This document shows positions 17,485 through 26,800 of a DNA stretch of 64,000 nt, one piece after another (the first letter of the stretch is position 1; each line of letters starts with the position of its first letter). The position numbers and the translations under genes were made by a program. Source of the DNA: Desmonostoc vinosum HA7617-LM4 (GTDB taxonomy: Bacteria; Cyanobacteriota; Cyanobacteriia; Cyanobacteriales; Nostocaceae); assembly GCA_019359515.1 (NCBI GenBank), contig JAHHHC010000012.1, positions 62,001-126,000 on the forward strand. The letters are read 5' to 3'. The notes beneath the pieces were generated by a model. It was not told the DNA's origin. It did no database searches and worked only from the letters and a program-made list of their open reading frames with translations.

Positions 17485-17651
17485 CTCTATAAGGCAACGA
17501 TTGAGTTAGTCATTGGGAGCCACTACGTTGGGGGGTTTCCCCATTGAACTAAGTGGCGTTCATTTGTCATTTGTCATTAATCACTTGTCATTAGTCAAGA
17601 ATTTATTTGAAACTCTTGACTTCAAACTCAAAACTAATAACTCAGCACTGC

Positions 17652-18191
17652 TTACGCCCACCAAGGTTCTTCACCTGTGCGGAAGTCGGTTTCAGTCCAA
17701 GGGGTGAGAACGATTTTGTCGTCGTCTGTTTTGGCATGGCTCAATGCCAAAGACTTGGGTGCCGGGCCCCGGACAACTTTACCAGTGGCGTCATACTGAG
17801 AACCATGACAAGGGCATTTAAATTTGTTCTCAGCAACGTTCCAAGGAACAACACAACCTAAGTGAGTACAGACGGCGTTAATACCATAATCAACGATCGC
17901 CTCTTTGCTTTCCACCACAATATAGGTAGGATCACCTTTGAGACCTTGAACTAGAGAGCGATCGCCTGGATTACGACCCTCCAGAAATTTACTGACGCTA
18001 ACATCGTTGCCTAATTCGTCTTTTGCCGTTGTACCGCCACCTGCACCACCGCTAGCTGGTGGTATAAAGTACTTGACAACGGGATACAATGCACCCAGAG
18101 CTACTCCAGTGACTGTCCCAAAAGTGAGCAGATTCATGAATTGCCGACGCCCCATATCGGGCACGTCCATTGATTCAGAAAATTGAGCCAT
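17652..18191 (-). CDS. petC: Rieske iron-sulfur protein of the cytochrome b6f complex
   Basis: This subunit carries the 2Fe-2S cluster that takes electrons from plastoquinol. The 179-residue protein has the two cluster motifs CTHLGC (108-113) and CPCHGS (126-131). Near the N-terminus a twin arginine (R15-R16) precedes a hydrophobic helix (about 20-42) and a glycine-rich hinge (GGAGGG), as expected for a Tat-exported, uncleaved signal anchor. It is first in petC-petA. The tatC gene lies 1.1 kb upstream. Confidence 0.98.
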   Translation of the reverse strand: MAQFSESMDVPDMGRRQFMNLLTFGTVTGVALGALYPVVKYFIPPASGGAGGGTTAKDELGNDVSVSKFLEGRNPGDRSLVQGLKGDPTYIVVESKEAIVDYGINAVCTHLGCVVPWNVAENKFKCPCHGSQYDATGKVVRGPAPKSLALSHAKTDDDKIVLTPWTETDFRTGEEPWWA

Positions 18192-18421
18192 AATCTACGC
18201 GCTTTTTGTGTATTTTGTTAAGCATTTTGACAAGATTACTATGACTTGAGCAACTCTTGCCTGAGTCGAAATGCTAACCTCTACAACGATGCCTGATTTC
18301 TGTGTTCCAAGATATTTATGGCATCTTTATCTGTTAGCATTACATTTCTTTATATCCTTATCATACTGGAGTTACGGAACTTAACATCATAACTAAATGT
18401 AAAATCTAATTGAGAAAAGCT

Positions 18422-18730
18422 ATGACAGGACAGGAATTACGCCAACTGTTGCTAGATAAGTGGGGATATTCTTACGACGTGCAGTTTCGGCGGACACAAG
18501 GGAAAATATTTTTGCAAGTCATGTGGAAATATCTAGAGCAAGCTTCTTTCCCTCTGAGCGAGGCAGAGTACCAAGAGCATCTTGATAGCGTTGCCAATTA
18601 TCTTCATGCTTTGGGTGGAACAACACAAGTGCAAACATTTATTACCCAAACACGCGATCGCCCCCGACTCGGCAAAGCTGTGAGCATTCCTCTCGATTTG
18701 GGTGAACGTTCTTCAGAATGGATATTATAA
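18422..18730 (+). CDS. DUF3067 family protein
   Basis: The product of about 102 residues (MTGQELRQLLLDKWGYSYDV...) matches the DUF3067 pattern of a small, soluble cyanobacterial and plastid protein, with the conserved GKIFLQVMWKYLEQASFPLSE and a C-terminal arginine/proline segment RDRPRLGKAVSIPL. Its function was not evident from the sequence. A TTG at 18410 would add four residues, but the ATG at 18422 has GAGAA just upstream. It is divergent from petC across 230 bp. Confidence 0.8.
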   Translation: MTGQELRQLLLDKWGYSYDVQFRRTQGKIFLQVMWKYLEQASFPLSEAEYQEHLDSVANYLHALGGTTQVQTFITQTRDRPRLGKAVSIPLDLGERSSEWIL

Positions 18731-18932
18731 ATAATTTCACGTAGAGCTTTGTATTTTGAGATTTGTTAGTAATATTTTTAATAGCAACCTGCTTAATTTA
18801 TTCGCCTAAATATTTTGTGAGTCATGATTACAGATCAACTGGATTTGCGATCGTCTTCACTTATGCAACCAAGGTAATTTGCAAATTCATCATCCCAAGC
18901 CACTAACTTAAAGCTATTGCGCTACATTTGAC

Positions 18933-19199
18933 TTAAACAGCCTTGGATATTCTGCTAGCTTGAACCTCACGAATTTTTTCGGCGCAAACCAATGTAATCC
19001 AATCTTGACGATTAATCTTTTGCTGTTGGCACTCTGCATCAATACTTCGCAATAATTCCAACGGAAAGGCAATACTAACTTGTTGCTTTGCTTGAAAACA
19101 ACCTGTGAAATGCTCAGAAACATCTTCTCCCGAATGAGCTTGTTGAGCAATTTCTTCAATATCTTTAATCTCATTAGACTCGCTGTTCAAAATCATCAT
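18933..19199 (-). CDS. Orphan ribbon-helix-helix (CopG/BrnA-like) antitoxin-type protein
   Basis: The 88-residue protein has an acidic N-terminus (SESNEIKDIEEIAQQA, then SGEDVSEHF) and a C-terminal segment QVSIAFPLELLRSIDAEC followed by INRQDWITLVCAEKIRE, the strand-helix-helix layout of RHH DNA-binding proteins. Such proteins are usually antitoxins next to a BrnT or similar toxin. Neither flank (18731-18932 or 19200-19278) encodes one, so it is an orphan or a stand-alone regulator. Confidence 0.6.
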   Translation of the reverse strand: MMILNSESNEIKDIEEIAQQAHSGEDVSEHFTGCFQAKQQVSIAFPLELLRSIDAECQQQKINRQDWITLVCAEKIREVQASRISKAV

Positions 19200-19278
19200 A
19201 ACTAATAGACATTGAGCAAAAACCCTTATTTATTGTCTATTCCCATTCCCCATTCCCAATTTCCCGTTCCCAATTCCC

Positions 19279-20073
19279 TCATTTCCCCGTAAGTTTAACT
19301 AATCCAATACCACCAAAATAAAGCCCTAGCACTGCTCCCGCTAAAAGACTTTGGGTAAGGGGGTCTGTAGAAGGTGTGAGAACAGCTCCTAAAACTACTC
19401 CGCCTATAATCACATAACGCCAACCAGCAAGCATTTTCTCAGAAGAGACAATTCCCAAATTACCAAGCAAAAGTTGGATGATGGGAATTTGAAACGCTAA
19501 ACCAGTGCTGAATAACAGCAACAGCACAAATTCAAAATATTTGTCAATTGACCATAATTGCTCCACTACACTTGCACCGTAGCTAATGAAGAATTTCAAA
19601 GCAGCAGGAATCAGCAGCAAGTAAGCAAATACTAATCCCCCAGCAAACAGTACACTTGACCCTAAAACCACAGGTCCCAACAAACGACGTTCGCGGCGAG
19701 TTAGTCCTGGTAAAACGAACTGAATAAGTTGGTAGAGAATAAAAGGACTAGAAAGTACCAAGCCGCTGTAGCCTGCAACTTTTAGGGAGACAAAGAAATA
19801 CTCTCCAGGAGCGAGTTGTAGAAACTTTACTCCTTGAGCGGGTGCTTCTAGTAGCTGGACAATTGGCTTGACGGCAAAGAAACAGCCGATAACACCAATT
19901 GCTACAGCTATCAGCGAGTAAAAAATGCGTTGTCGCAACTCTTCCAAGTGGTCGAACAGGGACATTTCGACCTCATTCGGCAACTCATCAAGAGAATCAC
20001 CTTCTGAGTTGCCGTCTTCTTCTTGGTCAATATCAGGATTGTTGATGGTATCTAGATCTTGTGAAGGTGTCAT
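19279..20073 (-). CDS. tatC: Twin-arginine translocase subunit TatC
   Basis: TatC is the polytopic receptor that recognises twin-arginine signals. The 264-residue protein has an acidic N-terminal extension (1-35), then [14 protein letters not shown], the family's first signature, and six predicted membrane helices with [21 protein letters not shown] and the RRERRLLGP loop. Length is normal for cyanobacteria. It lies in the same strand as petC-petA, whose Rieske protein is a Tat client, though two unrelated small genes intervene. Confidence 0.95.
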   Translation of the reverse strand: MTPSQDLDTINNPDIDQEEDGNSEGDSLDELPNEVEMSLFDHLEELRQRIFYSLIAVAIGVIGCFFAVKPIVQLLEAPAQGVKFLQLAPGEYFFVSLKVAGYSGLVLSSPFILYQLIQFVLPGLTRRERRLLGPVVLGSSVLFAGGLVFAYLLLIPAALKFFISYGASVVEQLWSIDKYFEFVLLLLFSTGLAFQIPIIQLLLGNLGIVSSEKMLAGWRYVIIGGVVLGAVLTPSTDPLTQSLLAGAVLGLYFGGIGLVKLTGK

Positions 20074-20516
20074 GAGTCAGCAATTGGGCAACATTTGTTA
20101 ACTATTTTATCTGGGAAGCAGCTACGCAAGATAGAACCTCTGGTTTAGTGTCGGCATGATGATGTGGTTCGACTCTGCGGTAGTTGAATCTCGACTTCGC
20201 TCGATTACCGCGTAGCCGAAACTCACCAACCAAGGGATGAAGGGCAGGGGAGAAAATAATTAATTCCCAATTCCCAATTCCCCAATTTTGATCCGGTTTT
20301 TGAGGGTTGCGCCTGCATAAGTTAGTAGAAAGCCATCTTGTAGGCAATACTTATCCGAAAATAAGTGGAACCAATGAGTTACAAAACAAGTCTCTGCGTA
20401 TAGTAGCATTGCGTAAATTGACACAAAATCAACATACAATGCTCAGTTTTTAAACTCCGGTTCATCAAGGTGGCATCTCAAACGTAGCGCAATCGGAAAT
20501 TTTTACTGAAATTTGT
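20074..20516. other. Intergenic with repeat-like sequence, no gene seen
   Basis: Around 20157-20250 the DNA reads TGGTTCGACTCTGCGG ... ACTCACCAACCAAGGGATGAAGG. A shorter version of this, without a central GAATCTCGACTTCGCTCGATT segment, is present at about 62790-62825. The rest is unremarkable. Confidence 0.5.
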
Positions 20517-20744
20517 ATGAAGAGGACAATTTGCATTGGTCTGGTGGCGTTGCCTGTTTATCTATACAATGGCGAGCCAAGCTTGACTAGTAGTAGTCTG
20601 CCAATTTTCCAAAACCAACTCCCTATTATAAGTACTCTGGTTACACGTAGCACAAATATTCGTTTACCGAGAGTACCATGGCAAATATCAGCCAGAGATG
20701 ACCAAACCGAGGACTGTCTTCGCATTGGTACTTGCAAGGATTAA
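20517..20744 (+). CDS. Possible small exported protein, unrecognised
   Basis: A 75-codon frame starts MKRTICIGLVALPVYLYNGE and ends RDDQTEDCLRIGTCKD. The short hydrophobic N-terminus could be a weak signal sequence, and two cysteines close to the C-terminus might pair. No family is recognised and there is no strong ribosome binding site. It may be a chance frame. A 38-bp MITE derivative begins two bases after its stop. Confidence 0.3.
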   Translation: MKRTICIGLVALPVYLYNGEPSLTSSSLPIFQNQLPIISTLVTRSTNIRLPRVPWQISARDDQTEDCLRIGTCKD

Positions 20745-20745
20745 A

Positions 20746-20783
20746 TAAGCTGTTGGACATTTAAGTTGCAGACTATTAGCTTA
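20746..20783. mobile_element. 38-bp miniature with MITE-type ends
   Basis: TAAGCTGTTGGACATTTAAG at the left and ATTAGCTTA at the right are the terminal motifs of the elements at 714, 13993, 30921 and 35016, with almost nothing between. It looks like an internally deleted copy. Confidence 0.5.
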
Positions 20784-21053
20784 GTTTCTGGGGTTGGAAA
20801 TTTTTGTTAAATAAAAACTTACGCATTTATCGAATACTAAATATGCGTATTAAATCACTTCTGAAGTGTGAAATGTTCTTGTTTTAATATGTATGCGGTT
20901 TTCTCCCCCAGTTTCCTTAACTCCCCTGCTCTTTTCTTTGACCTTAGTGTATCTTCTTCGGTTAGCACCATCACCGCCACCCATAAGGGCAAGGTGCGAA
21001 TGTCTCCCAACTCATTTAGACGTTATGTATTTGCAAATACCGCGATCGCTAAA

Positions 21054-21905
21054 CTAAAACGCAGATTTAATGGTTTCTGGTTTTCGACCTAGCACGTACC
21101 AGGTAGTGAGTTCATCCCATATTCCTTGTTCAGTTTGCAGTGCTTCTAGTTTTGCTGCAAATTCAGCTTGAGCTTTAACTAATTGTTCTGAAGACAGTTG
21201 TGAGGAAAAATTACGATATTTTTCTAGATGTGAAAAAGTATTTACTTCCCAAGCTGCTTTTGCTTGTTCTAAACTAATATACTTACCATGCTGCTCAATT
21301 TGAGTTTCTATAATGTCAAAGCCAGTGTCTACAAATAGGCTTTGGAATGTTTCAAGTGTGCCGATTCGATTACTCGGCTCTAGAAAAACATTATATTTTT
21401 TACAGACTTCTTGCAACACAATATATCCAATATATGCTGTATCAGCAGGTGTATGAATGCCAATTACCCCACCAGGTTTAAGAAATAAATGCCAACTCTC
21501 TAATGTGGCTCTTTTATTCTCTATCCAAGGAAATACGTTGGCACACAAAACTCGGTCAAAAGTATTAGCAGCAAAATCAAGCGATTCGGCATCTGCTAAT
21601 TGAAACTCTACATTACTTAAACCTAGTGCTGCAACCTTAGCTTTTGCTAATTCCAACATTTTACTAGAAATGTCTATACCGACTACTCTTCCTTGATCTC
21701 CAACGATCTGAGCAGCTGCGATCGCCAGATGACCTGTACCTGTGCCAATATCTAAAATATACTGCCCAGAGCTAGGTTGAGAAAATTCCCAAAGATGTTG
21801 ACAAATTTGCCAATGCCACTGGCTATCATCATAGGTTAGACTTCTGCGATCGTATAAATCTGCTATTGCTTGTTTGTAATTATTGAGGTTAAGTTTTTTA
21901 GTCAT
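21054..21905 (-). CDS. Class I SAM-dependent methyltransferase
   Basis: The 283-residue protein has the SAM-binding motif ILDIGTGTGHLAIAAA (about 50-65), an acidic second strand VVGIDISSKML, and the post-I motif ADAESLDFAANTFDRVLC. This is the UbiE/MenG-like arrangement, but the substrate cannot be told. The C-terminal part (HGKYISLEQAKAAWE...) is not recognisable. It is monocistronic, followed at 3' by a 300-bp region without a gene. Confidence 0.8.
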   Translation of the reverse strand: MTKKLNLNNYKQAIADLYDRRSLTYDDSQWHWQICQHLWEFSQPSSGQYILDIGTGTGHLAIAAAQIVGDQGRVVGIDISSKMLELAKAKVAALGLSNVEFQLADAESLDFAANTFDRVLCANVFPWIENKRATLESWHLFLKPGGVIGIHTPADTAYIGYIVLQEVCKKYNVFLEPSNRIGTLETFQSLFVDTGFDIIETQIEQHGKYISLEQAKAAWEVNTFSHLEKYRNFSSQLSSEQLVKAQAEFAAKLEALQTEQGIWDELTTWYVLGRKPETIKSAF

Positions 21906-22469
21906 TTTTTTAGCAGGTTGCGATGATGTAGAAAAACTAGTGTTAAATTTTACTTATAATTACCAAGGCTCTGCAAATATTCTTTTTTCACAAATAAAAA
22001 AGATAGATGATATATGGAAATTCTGTTTGATTTTTGAAAAAATCAGTGCATCACAAAAAGGCTTCTTCCCCACTCCCCACTCCCAGCTAATTGTGAGGTT
22101 TTGTAGTGGCTTTGGTCTTTACTAAAGCACTAAAGTGCTTACTATGAACTTTTCATCTAGAAATGAGGTAAAACTGTACTCAAGATTACCTTTTTGCAGG
22201 TAGGATATTTTTAATATTTATAAAAGTACCCAATTTGATATTAGAAGTTTAGCAGTTTGTACTTGTAGTAGTATTGTTGCTTAATTAATAAATGTTAGCA
22301 TTGCCGTGTGGAACAGAAAATACAATACTTAAACAATCATCCGGAATGCTGCTAGTTGAGTTAGTAGTCTTCAGAGATATGTAATGAAATCAGGCATAAA
22401 TTCTCTAAAAAAATGTGTTGAAATAGTAGGTTTTGTTTTTGATTACTCGTTGAATTAATTCGATTAGAT
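21906..22469. other. AT-rich intergenic region, no gene seen
   Basis: The 564 bp separate divergent genes and must contain promoters for the methyltransferase and for the ATPase/STAND operon. A short AGCACT-AA-AGTGCT palindrome at about 22123-22136 is the only structure noticed. No coding potential is convincing. Confidence 0.5.
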
Positions 22470-23801
22470 ATGCTCCTAGATTTAGAAAGATTTTATCAGG
22501 CTTGCAATCCGAGCAGACCTCTAATGATAGGAAATGCTAGCGATCGCAGGTACTATATTGATTTTGCGACGGTGCGGGGTGGCAAAATCATTGAAGCTTT
22601 GCAGCGTACTATCACTCGGATATCGCCGGATGCACCCACCTGTCAATTATTTACAGGTCATCTCGGCTGTGGAAAATCGACGGAACTATTGCGGCTGAAG
22701 GCTGAATTAGAGGAACAGCAGTTTCATGTTGTTTACTTTGAGTCCACCCATGTCCTCGAAATGGCAGATGTGGATGTGACTGATATTTTGTTGGCGGTTG
22801 CCGGTCAGGTGAGCGAAAGTTTAGAGGCAATGAAAATTCGCCTCAAACCCAGCTACTTTACTAAGTTATTTAGTGAAGTTGTGGATTTTATGCAGACGCC
22901 AATTGATCTGGGAGTAGAAGCAGAGTTATCTGTTGGGATTGCCAAAATTACGGCTAAGACTAAAGAAAGTCCACAATTGCGAAGACGGTTGAGAGACTAT
23001 CTAGAACCGCGCACACAAAATATTTTGCAGTCGATTAATAAAGAACTGCTTGAGAGTGCTAATAAACAACTCAAAGCTTTAGGAAAGAAAGGCCTTGTAG
23101 TAATTGTTGATAACCTGGATCGAGTCGCGATTCGACCTTTACCATCGGGGCGATCGCTGCCAGAATATTTATTTATCGAGCGGGGTGAGCAGTTACGTAA
23201 ACTGCATTGTCACATAGTCTACACGATTCCTTTGGCTTTAACTTTCTCCAACGATAGCGCCGAACTCCAGCATCGCTTAGGCGGTGGTGTCGCGCCGAAG
23301 GTGTTACCGATGATACCTGTACGTCTCCGTTCTGGGGAGATTTTCAACGAAGGGTTAGCGCTGATGCAACAAATGGTTTTAGCTAGGGCTTTTCCAGACA
23401 TTTTGCCGAGCGATCGGTTAGGCTTAATTACAGAGTTGTTTGATAGCCCAGAAACCTTAGACCGACTGTGTTTAATCAGTGGTGGTCATGTACGAGACTT
23501 ATTAGGACTGCTGTTTGATTGTCTGCGAGAGCAAGACCCACCTTTTGAGCGCGAATGTGTAGAATTGATGATTCAAAGACAGCGGGATTACCGAGCCAAC
23601 GCCATCGATCCTCATGAGTGGGAATTAATCTTTCAGGTGGTACAACAGCAAAGGGTAGGCGGTGATATAGAATACCACACCTTATTGCGGAGTTTGTTTG
23701 TATTTGAGTACCGCGATCAGCGAGGAGCTTGGTTTGCCGTCAATCCAGTTTTAGCAGAGACGCAAAAATTTAAATCATGGTTGAAGGACAAGAACAAGTA
23801 G
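22470..23801 (+). CDS. P-loop ATPase, first gene of a two-gene STAND/WD40 operon
   Basis: The 443-residue protein has Walker A GHLGCGKST (63-71) and Walker B LVVIVDNLDR (209-218), with a helical insertion between them and an AAA/STAND-like lid region (ELFDSPETLDRLCLISGGHVRDLLGLL). It ends in a winged-helix-like region. It is a soluble cytoplasmic NTPase whose exact family I cannot name; the layout is like KAP/ORC-type switch ATPases. Its last 25 bases overlap the start of the 1712-residue gene, so the two are translationally coupled and probably act together, perhaps in signal sensing or defence. Confidence 0.75.
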   Translation: MLLDLERFYQACNPSRPLMIGNASDRRYYIDFATVRGGKIIEALQRTITRISPDAPTCQLFTGHLGCGKSTELLRLKAELEEQQFHVVYFESTHVLEMADVDVTDILLAVAGQVSESLEAMKIRLKPSYFTKLFSEVVDFMQTPIDLGVEAELSVGIAKITAKTKESPQLRRRLRDYLEPRTQNILQSINKELLESANKQLKALGKKGLVVIVDNLDRVAIRPLPSGRSLPEYLFIERGEQLRKLHCHIVYTIPLALTFSNDSAELQHRLGGGVAPKVLPMIPVRLRSGEIFNEGLALMQQMVLARAFPDILPSDRLGLITELFDSPETLDRLCLISGGHVRDLLGLLFDCLREQDPPFERECVELMIQRQRDYRANAIDPHEWELIFQVVQQQRVGGDIEYHTLLRSLFVFEYRDQRGAWFAVNPVLAETQKFKSWLKDKNK

Positions 23802-26800
23802 ATATAAGAGCTGCTAATGAACGCGCTTTGCGGAGTTTGGGAAGAGCGATCGCTTTTTCTGGCGGTCAATTTTCCGTAGTTTTGGTGTGCTGCAATTACA
23901 GAGTTTTGCAAGAGCGAATGTTGCAACGACTCGAAGAATTATCTTCAGAAACATCTCGGTTTCTGAAGTTAGTTTTACCCAGTAATGCTAGAAGTCTTTA
24001 TACAACGATTCATTTACAAATACCAGAACAAGAACATCCTTCAGCATTGATGATTTTAGGTTTAGAGTCAGTAGATGGACTAGACGATCTATTAAGTTCA
24101 ATCAATCATATTCGTGACGAATTTCGCAAGCGTCACCCATTTCCGATGGTTGTATGGGTGACTGATGAAGTATTACAAAAAGTGTTGCGTATAGCACCTG
24201 ATTTTGCTAGTTGGGCGGCTACACCCATTCGCTTTGAAATGACAACAACAGAGTTGTTGCAATTTCTACAACAAGAAACAGATTCTTTGTTTGCCAAAGT
24301 TTTGCAAAATGATATTCCCCAAAACAAAGAACCTAGAGTTAAAAGTTATTACGCCACTCTAGAACAAGTTTGGGAACATAGTGATGAACTCCACTTTGCC
24401 ATCAAAGAATTGCAAATCCGTGGCATTACTTTAGAGCCAGAATTAAATGCTAGTTTGCAGTTTGTATTTGGTTTAGATAATTATGTTTCTAACCAAATTC
24501 ATCCAGCTTTAAATCATTTTCGGCAAAGCTTACAAGTTTGGCAAGGGGAAGCGAGGAGGGATGAGGAAGACGCGGAGAGGGAAAATATCTCCGTGTCACC
24601 GCGTCCCCGTGTCCCCGCGTCCTCTTCCCCCACTCCCTTCTCCTTTTCTGCTCCCCCAGCACCCCCAGTTTCCTCGTCTTCTCCAGTGCTGCGACAGGGG
24701 GTTTTGCTGTTTTATATAGGTTTATGTTATTGTCGGCTGGCTGAACAAAATCAGATAGATAATTACCGTCACTGGGATGCAGCTAAATCTTGTTTTCAGC
24801 AATGTTTAGATATTTTAGAAATAGCTCGGCGTACAGATATTGTTGCTGAGTTTATTGGTCAACTGGCTGAAGTTTTGCAACATTTACAACAGTGGGAAGA
24901 GTTGCAAATTGTTGCTCAAAAGTCTTTGGAGTTGCATCAAGCTTATGGTAGTCAAATTCAACTTGCTTGCGATTATGGTTTTCTTGCTCAGGTAGCTGTG
25001 CAAGAGTCACGGTGGGTGCAAGCGAGTATTTTAGCTCATGTATCGCTGCTGAAATTAGGTGAGGCACATAAACAACGCGATCGCAATCTTCACCAATATT
25101 TATTTCCGTTATTATTGGCGCAAGTTTATTATTTAGTTTTGGCGAAAGCTCAACGCAATTTGGGTGAGCAAAAAGTCGCTAATGAATATTTAGAAAAAGC
25201 TGCAAAAGAACTACCAGGCGCTTTAGAAAATAGTGCCCATCAATATGATGCCCATCGTTATATTCGCTTGCTGCGGAGATTGCGATCGCTTTATTTTGAG
25301 GAAGGTAGATTTTTAGAAGCTTATTACATTCGCCAAAAACGACGCTCAATTGAGCAACAATATGGTTTTCGGGCTTTTATTGGTGCAGGGCGCTTGCAAC
25401 CTCAAAGACAAGCGACAAACCCGGCGTTAATGTCACCATCTGGAAGTAGCAGTGTTGCTTTAGAAATTGCTGCTTCTGGGCGCGAACGAGATATTAATAA
25501 TCTAATTGGCAGAATTAGCCGTCCTGACCAAAAGCTGACAGTAATTCACGGTCAATCAGGGGTAGGAAAGAGTTCTACCGTGACTGCTGGCTTAGTGCCA
25601 GCATTACAAAATCGGGCAATTGGCGATCAAATTGCTGTACCTGTAGTTTTACAAGTTTATACCGATTGGGTGCAAGCTTTAGGCAAATCTTTGAGTAAAG
25701 CGATGTCTTATATCAAGATAGAAACAAAAGCTTTGCTCGACTTGACTGCACCTATTACCATTGACGACATTTTGCAACAATTACAACAAAATGCGGATAA
25801 TCATTTAATTACAGTTTTAATATTTGATCAGTTTGAAGAATTTTTCTTTGGTTATAGCGATCGCTATCAAAAACAAGCCTTTGATCGATTTATTAGCAAT
25901 TGCCTCAATATCTCTTTTGTGAAAGTCATTCTCTCTTTACGCGAAGATTATTTACATAGGTTGTTAGAGTTTAAACATCTTTCGGATTTAGAGGCAATTA
26001 ATAATAATATTCTTGATAAAAGTATCCGTTATCAATTAAATAATTTCTCGCCAGAATACGCGAAAGCGATTATTCAAAAATTAACAGAACGTTCTCAGTT
26101 AAACTTAGAGGATATTTTAATTGATGCTTTAGTTAAAGATTTATCAACAGAACTAGGAGAAGTCCGTCCCATCGAATTACAAGTAGTTGGGGCACAGCTG
26201 CAAGATGAGCGCATCACTACTCTAGAGCAATATCAGCAATATCGACCCAACAAACTCATTGAAAGATATATTAAAGAACTGATTAAAGACTGCGGCCCAG
26301 AAAATGAACGGGCAGCTTTACTCGTTTTATATTTATTAACTGATGAAAGCAATAAACGGCCTTTTAAAACTCGTGCTGAATTAGCAACACAGCTAGCAGA
26401 ATTAGAAGATGCAGCCAAATTAGAATTAGTGTTAGATATTTTAGTGCGCTCTGGATTAGTAGTATTATTTCCCGATGTTCCTGAACGTTATCAACTGATT
26501 CATGATTATTTAGTAGACTTGATTCGCTACTTACAACAACAAGAATCGAGCCTACAAGCACAACTTAACCAGCTACGTAATAAAGTGGATCAAAGTCAAG
26601 CTGAGATTGAACGACTCAAGAGTGAATTAAGACAAAAAAAGCAGCAAGCCAAACTAGTAGATACTCATCCCCAGCAGAGATTAGATTTAGTCACAGAATT
26701 ACGAGAACTACGCAAGCGCGAAGAACTTAGTCAGTTAGAAATTGAGCAATTGCGGTCTGAATTGAAGGAAAAAGAATTAACAACTCAGCTAGCAGAAAGC

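Noticed and set aside
20418-20440. TTGACA ... TACAAT as a sigma-70-type promoter for the small frame at 20517
   Set aside because: The spacer is only 11 bp; about 17 bp is needed.
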